The notes under the pieces were generated by a model. The model saw nothing but the letters and a program-made list of their open reading frames with translations. It did not search any database and was not told where the DNA came from. Below, one piece after another: positions 17,038 through 23,473 of a DNA stretch of 64,000 bases. The stretch spans positions 496,001 to 560,000 of the forward strand of contig CBDDKO010000002.1 in NCBI GenBank assembly GCA_965230275.1, written 5' to 3'. How positions within the stretch are numbered: the stretch's first letter is position 1; each line of letters starts with the position of its first letter. Source of the stretch: JAJRRS01 sp965230275 (GTDB taxonomy: Bacteria; Planctomycetota; Phycisphaerae; Phycisphaerales; Phycisphaeraceae). The translations under genes and the position numbers were made by a program.

Positions 17038-18240
17038 ATGGATATCCAACCCGCTCAACGCATCGACCGCCTCCCGCCCTACGTGCTTGGCAAGCTCAAG
17101 CAGCTGATCTATGAACGCCGCAAGGCCGGCGCGGATGTGATCGACCTGAACATGGGCAACCCGACGGACCCGGCCCCGGACCCGGTGGTTGAGAAGATCC
17201 GTGAGGCCGTGCTCGATCCGCGCAACAGCCGATACTCCGTGTCCGCCGGCGTGTACAACCTGCGCCGCGATATGGCGATGAAGTATGAGCGAAAGTGGGG
17301 CGTGGAGCTTGACCCGGCTACCGAGGTCATCGCGACGATCGGCTCGAAGGAAGGGTTCAGCCATATGTGCCTGGGGCTGCTTGGCCCGGGCGATATCGCC
17401 GTGGTCGCGGACCCGGCGTTCCAGATCCATACCTATGCCGTGGTGCTGGCAGGCGCGAGCACGGTGTCGGTCCCGTTGGGCAATGACGATGCGTTCTTAA
17501 AGCGCATCGACGATGTGCTGCGCCACCTGACGCCCAAGCCCAAGGTCGTCATCCTCAACTACCCGCACAACCCCACGACGATGACCGTCGATCCCGGCTT
17601 CTTTGATAAGGTCGTCGAACTCGCCGCCGAGCATCAGGTCATGATCATGCACGACTTTGCGTATGGCGAGACGTGCTTCGACGGCTACCAAGCCCCGAGC
17701 TACCTGCAAGGCAAAGACGCGAAGGACTATGGCGTTGAGTTCTCCACCTTGAGTAAGCCCTACAACATGGCCGGCTGGCGCATCGGGTTCTGCTGCGGCA
17801 ACAGCCAGATGATCGATGCGTTGAAGACGGTGAAGGGGTATTACGATTACGGCATCTTCCAGGCCGTGCAGATCGCGGCGATCATCGCGATGCGCGAAGG
17901 CGATAAGCACGTCCAGAAGCAGGCGGAAGTCTACGCCGCCCGGCGCGACCTGCTCTGCAAGGGCCTGCGCAAGCTCGGCTGGGAAGTCGATTCCCCACGC
18001 GGGACGATGTTCGTCTGGGCGAAGGTCAATCCCGAACTGCTCGCACGATACAACGGCTCGACCAACGAGTTCTGCTTAGCAATGGTTGACCAAGCCGAAG
18101 TCGCCATGACCCCCGGCGCCGCGTTCGGTGATCTTGGCGAAGGCTATGTGAGAATGGCGCTCGTTGAGAACGAACACCGCATCCGCCAGGCGTTAAGGCA
18201 GCTAGGCCGGGCCATCGGGGCAGCGCCTGCGACGGCGTGA
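17038..18240 (+). CDS. alaC: Class I/II aminotransferase, AlaC-like
   Basis: From ATG 17038 (400 residues) the N-terminus RIDRLPPYVLGKLKQLIYERRKAG matches the E. coli alanine transaminase AlaC group (also close to LL-diaminopimelate aminotransferase). Residues seen are NMGNPTDPAPD, LNYPHNPTTM, DFAYGETCFDG and the PLP Lys in LSKPYNMAGWRIGF, with the C-terminal arginine in GEGYVRMALVEN. The expected reaction is glutamate plus pyruvate to 2-oxoglutarate plus alanine, but substrate specificity in this group cannot be read from motifs. A frame start at 16984 is possible; the shorter start agrees with family length. Confidence 0.87.
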   Translation: MDIQPAQRIDRLPPYVLGKLKQLIYERRKAGADVIDLNMGNPTDPAPDPVVEKIREAVLDPRNSRYSVSAGVYNLRRDMAMKYERKWGVELDPATEVIATIGSKEGFSHMCLGLLGPGDIAVVADPAFQIHTYAVVLAGASTVSVPLGNDDAFLKRIDDVLRHLTPKPKVVILNYPHNPTTMTVDPGFFDKVVELAAEHQVMIMHDFAYGETCFDGYQAPSYLQGKDAKDYGVEFSTLSKPYNMAGWRIGFCCGNSQMIDALKTVKGYYDYGIFQAVQIAAIIAMREGDKHVQKQAEVYAARRDLLCKGLRKLGWEVDSPRGTMFVWAKVNPELLARYNGSTNEFCLAMVDQAEVAMTPGAAFGDLGEGYVRMALVENEHRIRQALRQLGRAIGAAPATA

Positions 18241-18268
18241 GTGGCCAGCATTCGTTCGTTCATTTCTA

Positions 18269-18297
18269 TTGAATTGCTAATCAGCCCACGTTATCCT
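18269..18297 (+). promoter_or_regulatory. Predicted sigma-70 type promoter of the PEP-CTERM gene
   Basis: TTGAAT (18269-18274), a 17-base spacer and TATCCT (18292-18297) form a good vegetative promoter about 75 bases before the start codon at 18373. The leader contains a G4/C4 complementarity (GGGG...CCCC near 18321-18337) and GGGGATTCGGGAC before the ATG. Confidence 0.5.
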
Positions 18298-18372
18298 ATT
18301 AAAGTGTGTTTCAACCAGCGGGGGCCGCTCCCCGTGCCACCGGGACATTCTTCGCTATAGGGGATTCGGGAC

Positions 18373-20712
18373 ATGTCGACTAGCACACTCAATCGCAGGC
18401 CAGGATATGGCGGTACTTGTATCAGACAGATGGCGGCATTTTTTGTCGTTATGAACCTGCTCACGCTCGCGTACGGCACGCATCCTGCTTATGCCGGTAT
18501 CGCAACCAGTGGTGATGTCCGCCCAGTCTACGATGGCTCCAATCCATGGAGCCTCACAAATTCAGTATATGTGGGATGGCGTGATAACGACGGCACACTG
18601 GAAATCACAGATGCCGTGGTTGATAGCACTCGGAACATTTATATAGGCTCGTCCGTCAGACATAGCGGTTCGGTGAGTGTTTCCGGATATGGCGCACAAC
18701 TGAACGGCAATTATCTGTTTCTTGGCTATGGCGGTCCAGGCACACTAAGAATCGAGGACGGCGGCGTAGTAAATGTCGATAGTGATCTATTCGCGGGTTA
18801 TTCGCACGAGGCCAACGGGGCCATTCACTTTCAAGGCGGTGAGCTAAACACATCCTCACTTTACGCATCTCCAGATGACTTGCTGGGCACCGGCCATATC
18901 AACACAAAGGGCTTAGTCAGTGATATCGATTTGGTGTTCGATGCATCTAGAGGCCTTCAACAGCAGTTCATATTCAACTCACTGCCCGACCAGAACGTTA
19001 CCCTCGACCTGGATCTCTCCGATCCCAATACCAGCAGGGCTCTCGGCGTTGGTTATCGCGGCAACGCGACCTTGACCGTGAAAGACGGGGTAGGCGTCGC
19101 ATCCATCTACGGCATCTTGGGGCACCACAGCGGCTCTAAAGGCACTGCTGACGTGTACGGTTCCGGATCGCGGTTGGAGTTGAACCATCTAGTTGTGGGC
19201 GGGGAAGGTGAGGGTTCACTACACGTTCGGAGCGGCGGGACAATCAACAGCGGCCTTTCCCGCATTGCGTCGTATTCTGGGTCTGAAGGGTCAGTCGTCG
19301 TCTCCGGCGCGGACACTCGCTGGGAGAGTTACAGTATGTCGGTAGGAACAGAGGGTTCAGGTGAGTTACTGGTACGACAAGGCGGCGTGGTAACAAGCGC
19401 TTACGGCTTTATCGCACGTGCGCTCGGTTCCGCCGGAAAAGTAACCGTGACCGATCCGGGGTCACAATGGATTCAAAGCGTTGAGCTTACGGTTGGGGGT
19501 GAAGGCGCCGGGCAGATGATTATTAAGCACGGTGGCGTGGTGACCAGCGAACGCGGTGCTCGGCTTGGGAATTGGCCCGATGTAGAGAGCGACGTCACGG
19601 TGACAGGCAACGGATCGAAGTGGAGCAACAACGATACCCTGCACGTCGGCTACTATGGGGTAGGGGAATTAAGTATCTTCGCAGGAGGTGAAGTCACCAC
19701 AGACTCGTTACATATCGGCTCTAGACGGGGTTATCCCCCCCGGCGAACGGTCGCAGCGGTGACAGCGGGCGAAGAGGTTGTGCTGCCACATTCAGTCGGC
19801 GCTGTGAATATCAGTGGTGACGATTCAATTATTGAAGTCAATGACCAGTTACAGCTGGGTTATTTTGGCGAAGCGCTGTTCCGTCACAACGGCGGTACCG
19901 TCCGTGTCGGCAGTGGCGGCATTCTGTTCGCATCTCAGCCTGAAGGGCGCGGCTACTACAACCTCAATCACGGCACACTTGACCTGCAGGGCAATGGCAT
20001 TCAGGTCGGTGACGGTACGGATTATGACTTCAGGTTCAACGGGGGCCGTCTGCTCGATGCGGGTACGATTGACTATAAGAAGGTATTCGAGCAGGACGGC
20101 GGGGTACTTTCGCCGGGCGGTTCGATCGGGCAGACGGAGATCGTCAGCGGGTACGCTCTGAACGCCGGGACGGTTGAGATCGAGTTGGGTGGCGTGGGGA
20201 ACACCCATGATGTGGTCACTTCCGGGGGAGATATCGACATCGCGTTGACAGGCACGACGCTGAATCTCTTGGGTATTGGAGCGATTGACGCGGGAACCTA
20301 TACGGTTATCGAATCAACCGGGGGTGCGCTAAGCGGGATGTTTGAGCATGTCACCGGGATCGGTTTGCATCCGGGACTGGTTGATGTGGCTTATACCCCG
20401 ACCGCTGTGACGGTGACGCTGAATGCTAGCTATCTGCCGGGCGATCTGGATGGGGATGGGTTGGTGGGGCTGGGTGATCTGGACATCGTGTTGGCGCATT
20501 GGAACCAGACTGTGACGCCGGGGGACCTGCTTTCGGGTGATAGCTCGTCGGACGGGTTTATTGGGCTGGATGATCTGGACATGCTGCTGCAGAACTGGAA
20601 CACGGGCACGCCGCCTGGTGATGCAACCGGGAATGCTGTGCCTGAGCCGGGGACTGGGTTGCTGATTGGATTGGGCGCGATGTGGGGATGGCGGTCGCGC
20701 AGGGTGAGTTAG
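18373..20712 (+). CDS. Large PEP-CTERM protein with T5SS/PEP-CTERM repeats and dockerin-like segment
   Basis: Protein of 779 residues for the cell surface. It has a signal peptide ending near AYAG (residue ~41). Residues ~55-570 are beta-helix-like repeats of the T5SS/PEP-CTERM type, each with patterns such as VGGEGEGSLHVRSGGTINSG, LTVGGEGAGQMIIKHGGVV and VGYYGVGELSIFAGGEV. About residues 680-745 contain two EF-hand-like calcium loops (GDLDGDGLVGLGDLD and SSDGFIGLDDLD), similar to dockerin type I. The end is a PEP-CTERM sorting signal: VPEPGTG, a hydrophobic helix and RSRR. Sorting by an exosortase is known for this tail; no exosortase is in the window. Codon use looks less GC-rich than neighbours in the repeat region. 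One copy of ACTTCCGGGGG lies at 20218. Confidence 0.88.
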   Translation: MSTSTLNRRPGYGGTCIRQMAAFFVVMNLLTLAYGTHPAYAGIATSGDVRPVYDGSNPWSLTNSVYVGWRDNDGTLEITDAVVDSTRNIYIGSSVRHSGSVSVSGYGAQLNGNYLFLGYGGPGTLRIEDGGVVNVDSDLFAGYSHEANGAIHFQGGELNTSSLYASPDDLLGTGHINTKGLVSDIDLVFDASRGLQQQFIFNSLPDQNVTLDLDLSDPNTSRALGVGYRGNATLTVKDGVGVASIYGILGHHSGSKGTADVYGSGSRLELNHLVVGGEGEGSLHVRSGGTINSGLSRIASYSGSEGSVVVSGADTRWESYSMSVGTEGSGELLVRQGGVVTSAYGFIARALGSAGKVTVTDPGSQWIQSVELTVGGEGAGQMIIKHGGVVTSERGARLGNWPDVESDVTVTGNGSKWSNNDTLHVGYYGVGELSIFAGGEVTTDSLHIGSRRGYPPRRTVAAVTAGEEVVLPHSVGAVNISGDDSIIEVNDQLQLGYFGEALFRHNGGTVRVGSGGILFASQPEGRGYYNLNHGTLDLQGNGIQVGDGTDYDFRFNGGRLLDAGTIDYKKVFEQDGGVLSPGGSIGQTEIVSGYALNAGTVEIELGGVGNTHDVVTSGGDIDIALTGTTLNLLGIGAIDAGTYTVIESTGGALSGMFEHVTGIGLHPGLVDVAYTPTAVTVTLNASYLPGDLDGDGLVGLGDLDIVLAHWNQTVTPGDLLSGDSSSDGFIGLDDLDMLLQNWNTGTPPGDATGNAVPEPGTGLLIGLGAMWGWRSRRVS
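20218..20228 (+). repeat. ACTTCCGGGGG word in the PEP-CTERM gene
   Basis: Single copy in the coding strand of 18373-20712 (TSGG, near the junction of the repeat region and the dockerin-like region). Confidence 0.7.
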
Positions 20713-20794
20713 GCGCGGCAAGTCGTGGGGGGTGAGATTTCTAATTGCTAATTTCTAATCGCTGATGTGAAAGACATTGCCGATTAGCGATCCA

Positions 20795-21709
20795 TTACGC
20801 GGCGTCGGCTTGGTCCTGCGCGTCGTTGGTTGTCGGGGTGTCTTTGCCGGTGTGTCCGGGGGTGCCGGTGGTACCGGGGCTACTTCCGGGGGCGGGGGTG
20901 GGGGCGGGGCCGTGGGCTTCGGCGGCGGGGTTTTCTTCGATCAGGCGTTGCAGGAGCTTGGAGTAGATCTTGTGATCGTCGTCGAGGGTGCCGGGGATCA
21001 CGCTGGCGTCTGGCTGATTCGGGGGTTCCGAGGGTTGCGGGGCTTCCGGAACTGACTCGGTATTGGCGGGGTTTGTGGGGTGGGTGAATTTGCCGATCTC
21101 GGTGGCGGCATTGGGGGTGTGGGTGGATGTGTCCGTGGGTGTTGAAGGTGATTTGGGGACAGGCGCATCCCCACCAAGCGGCGCTACCGCATGATTGGGC
21201 TTGGGTGGGGCGGCGGGTGAAGCGGGTGTTGTGTTTCCGGGAATACTTCCGGGGGGGGTGTGGTGAGAGAGCAGTTCTCGGGTCTGGTCGAGCATCGCCT
21301 CGGCGCGTTCGAGCATCTTGCTCATGCGGGCTTCGTTGGTTGTGAGGTTTTGCTGGACGGCGTCGATCTTCTCTTCGAGCTTGTGGATGGCGGTGGTGAA
21401 GCTCTCGTCGATCTGGCCGATCCACTGGTCGTATTGCTGGAGGGTCTTGGCGACGTCCTGGTTGAGCTGTTCGCGGAGGGTGGACTGGAGTGTCTTGATC
21501 TGTTGGAGGACATCGGTCTGGGTGGACAAGCGGGACTCGGCGGCTTTGAACAGCTGCATGCCGAGCTTGACGCGCTGCTCGGCCTGGGACTGGACGCGCT
21601 TCAGGGCCTGGAGCTGCTGCTCGGGGGTGAGCGGCTGGCGGTTGAACACCGAGAGGTTGGCTGCGGTGAGCGGGGCCGGTTTGGTGGGTGACGTCTTGGA
21701 TTGGGTCAT
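20795..21709 (-). CDS. Coiled-coil protein with low-complexity C-terminus
   Basis: Protein of 304 residues with no recognised family. Residues ~25-150 are strongly helical and rich in Gln, Glu, Lys and Leu (LTPEQQLQALKRVQSQAEQRVKLGMQLFKAAES...), a predicted coiled coil. The rest is low complexity in Pro, Thr, Ser and Ala (PGSIPGNTTPASPAAPPKP; APTPAPGSSPGTTGTPGHTGK), and its DNA holds two copies of CCCCCGGAAGT (21245-21255 and 20882-20892). There is no signal peptide or membrane segment, so it is probably cytoplasmic. No good ribosome binding site is seen before the ATG. It is divergent from the Nif3-like gene, whose coding sequence carries a related repeat. Confidence 0.65.
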   Translation of the reverse strand: MTQSKTSPTKPAPLTAANLSVFNRQPLTPEQQLQALKRVQSQAEQRVKLGMQLFKAAESRLSTQTDVLQQIKTLQSTLREQLNQDVAKTLQQYDQWIGQIDESFTTAIHKLEEKIDAVQQNLTTNEARMSKMLERAEAMLDQTRELLSHHTPPGSIPGNTTPASPAAPPKPNHAVAPLGGDAPVPKSPSTPTDTSTHTPNAATEIGKFTHPTNPANTESVPEAPQPSEPPNQPDASVIPGTLDDDHKIYSKLLQRLIEENPAAEAHGPAPTPAPGSSPGTTGTPGHTGKDTPTTNDAQDQADAA

Positions 21710-21804
21710 GGTGGGCGTCCTGGTGTCGGCCTTTGTTAAGTTGTTTATCGGCCTAGCGGTAGGAAAGCTGCAAAATCGGGGCTTGGCGGGTATCTTGGTC
21801 GGGT

Positions 21805-22935
21805 ATGAAGCTCAGCGATATCTTGGCGGAACTGCAGGTGTTAGCGCCGCTACACCTGGCAGAGGACTGGGACGAGGTCGGGCTACACGTCGGCGATCCC
21901 GGAACCCCCGGAAGCCCCGGACAGCGGGTGAGCAAGGCGCTGCTGTGCATCGACCTGACCGAGGCGGTGCTGGATGAGGCGATCAAGCAGGGGGCCCAAC
22001 TGATCGTGGCGTACCACTCGGCGATCTTCAAGCCGTTACCCAGGCTGACGACCGAGGACGTGAAGCAGCGGATCATCTGGCGGGCGGCCCGTAAAGGGAT
22101 TGCGATTTACAGCCCGCACACGGCTCTGGACGCGGCTGAAGGCGGCGTGAACGACTGGCTGGCTTCGGGGCTGGGTGACGGGGAGGTCCGAACGATCTTG
22201 CCTAGCAAGCCAGAGGGCGGGCAGGATTACAAGCTGGTGACATTTGTGCCGGAGGGTGCGTTGGATGCGGTACGGTCGGCGATGAGCCGGGCGGGCGCGG
22301 GACGTATCGGCGATTATGAATCCTGTTCATTTTCTGCTGAAGGCGTGGGGACGTTCCATGGCGGGACGGACACGTCGCCGACGGTCGGCAAGGCGGGGCG
22401 GCTTGAGCGCGTGACGGAGCGTCGTCTTGAGATGCCGGTGCCGGGGCGTGTGCTGGCGTCGGTGACCGCGGCACTGCGGGAGGCGCATCCGTACGAGGAG
22501 CCGGCCTTTGATGTGTATCCGGTCGAATCAACTCCTGAGGCGGCGCGGACCGGACAGGGTCGTGTGGTGACGCTCACTAAGGCGGTATCGCTGACGACGC
22601 TGACCAAACGTATCAAGACGATGCTGGGGGTGGACCACCTGGAAGTCGGGACGCCAAAGGGCATGAAACGTGTCCAGCGGATCGGGCTATGCGCGGGATC
22701 AGGGGGTTCACTGATGCCGGAGGCGGGGACGATCGACGCTTTCTTCACCGGGGAGATGCGGCACCATGAGCAGTTGGAGGCGGTCAGCCGGGGGGTGGCG
22801 GTGTTGCTGGCGGGGCACACGCAGACGGAACGGCCGTACCTGCAGGTGTTTCGTAAACGGCTGGCGACGGCGACGGGCGGGAAGCTGCAATGGCGGGTGA
22901 GTAAGGCGGATCGGCCGCCGGTGGGGGTGAAGTAA
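21805..22935 (+). CDS. Nif3-like dinuclear metal-binding protein (DUF34/YbgI family)
   Basis: Protein of 376 residues. The family's metal ligands are visible: AYHSAIFKPL early (His), YSPHTALDA, and at the C-terminus FFTGEMRHHEQLEAV and LLAGHTQTERPYL. Residues ~130-240 hold the insert (PII-like domain) seen in longer family members, including GAGRIGDYESCSFSAEGVGTF. The function of Nif3/DUF34 is unsettled; it is often annotated as GTP cyclohydrolase 1 type 2, which I would not assert. A GTPGSPG stretch at about residues 33-39 sits in what should be a short loop and is encoded by a 23-base segment identical to one in the 3137 gene. The gene lies upstream of the rpsR promoter. Confidence 0.87.
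   Translation: MKLSDILAELQVLAPLHLAEDWDEVGLHVGDPGTPGSPGQRVSKALLCIDLTEAVLDEAIKQGAQLIVAYHSAIFKPLPRLTTEDVKQRIIWRAARKGIAIYSPHTALDAAEGGVNDWLASGLGDGEVRTILPSKPEGGQDYKLVTFVPEGALDAVRSAMSRAGAGRIGDYESCSFSAEGVGTFHGGTDTSPTVGKAGRLERVTERRLEMPVPGRVLASVTAALREAHPYEEPAFDVYPVESTPEAARTGQGRVVTLTKAVSLTTLTKRIKTMLGVDHLEVGTPKGMKRVQRIGLCAGSGGSLMPEAGTIDAFFTGEMRHHEQLEAVSRGVAVLLAGHTQTERPYLQVFRKRLATATGGKLQWRVSKADRPPVGVK
21898..21920 (+). repeat. 23-base GC-rich segment shared with 3173-3195
   Basis: The 23 bases at 21898-21920 are identical to 3173-3195 (pattern CCCGGAA-CCCCCGGAAG-CCCCGG). In both genes they are read in the frame giving GTPGSPG, inside otherwise unrelated proteins. Confidence 0.75.
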
Positions 22936-22963
22936 GGGGGATCCAGTAGGGCGTGTGGGGGAT

Positions 22964-22992
22964 TTGGCGTGTTGGGCGATCGGCGTTACAAT
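22964..22992 (+). promoter_or_regulatory. Predicted rpsR promoter
   Basis: TTGGCG (22964-22969), a 17-base spacer and TACAAT (22987-22992) form a clear vegetative promoter about 70 bases before the rpsR start. Transcription would begin near 22999. Confidence 0.55.
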
Positions 22993-23013
22993 GCTCGACT
23001 AACTTTAACCGTC

Positions 23014-23032
23014 GCCCCGGCCAGGTCGGGGC
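23014..23032 (+). promoter_or_regulatory. Hairpin in the rpsR leader
   Basis: GCCCCG (23014-23019) pairs with CGGGGC (23027-23032) around a seven-base loop in the predicted leader of rpsR. Ribosomal protein leaders often bind their own product, and the S6:S18 complex is known to bind rpsF-rpsR leaders in other bacteria. That this hairpin does so is only a guess, since I do not see a clear match to the known motif. Confidence 0.25.
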
Positions 23033-23060
23033 TGCCCAAACCGAGACGGAGATACTCACC

Positions 23061-23300
23061 ATGGCAGAGTTTCAGAGCTTCGGACCGACCCGCGTTAAGG
23101 TCGTGACCAAGAGCAGCAACGGCACCTCATTCGTCGATTACCGCCGGGCGGACGACCTGCGTCGGCTGCTGACCCCCAACGGCAAGATCCAGGGCCGCAA
23201 GCGTACCGGGCTCAACGCCCGCGAGCAGCGTCTGGCCGCCCAGGCGATCAAGCGTGCCCGCTACATGGGCCTGCTGCCTTACACCAGCGCGACGCTCTAA
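23061..23300 (+). CDS. rpsR: Ribosomal protein bS18
   Basis: From ATG 23061 (79 residues) the C-terminal two thirds match S18: FVDYRRADDLRRLLTPNGKI, then RKRTGLNAREQRLAAQAIKRARYMGLLPYT. This corresponds to the family core (Y.D...L..F....GKI..RR.TG....QR.L..AIKRAR..GLLP), where it contacts S6 and 16S rRNA in the small subunit platform. A longer frame from 22953 includes the leader and is rejected. Here the gene is alone, between a promoter and an intrinsic terminator, without rpsF or rplI as direct neighbours. Cysteine ligands for zinc are absent. Confidence 0.95.
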   Translation: MAEFQSFGPTRVKVVTKSSNGTSFVDYRRADDLRRLLTPNGKIQGRKRTGLNAREQRLAAQAIKRARYMGLLPYTSATL

Positions 23301-23327
23301 TCGGAGCGATACAAATCAACCAAACAG

Positions 23328-23360
23328 AACCCTCGGCCTTGGTCGAGGGTTTTTGTTTTT
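23328..23360 (+). terminator. Intrinsic terminator after rpsR
   Basis: AACCCTCG (23328-23335) pairs with CGAGGGTT (23344-23351) around an eight-base loop whose CC/GG can also pair, followed by TTTTGTTTTT. It lies 28 bases after the rpsR stop. Confidence 0.85.
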
Positions 23361-23473
23361 GCAGGTTTGGTATGTGACGCACGTGCTTGTTGTATTGAAG
23401 GCACGGCGATCTGCGATCGCCCGCTAAACGGTGGTGTTGGTACGGGGTGAGAATGCGCAATAAGTCATTCACC

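Noticed and set aside
20713..20794. Intrinsic terminator after the large PEP-CTERM gene
   Set aside because: CTAATCG/CGATTAG near 20755-20785 can pair, but the loop is long and no T-run follows.
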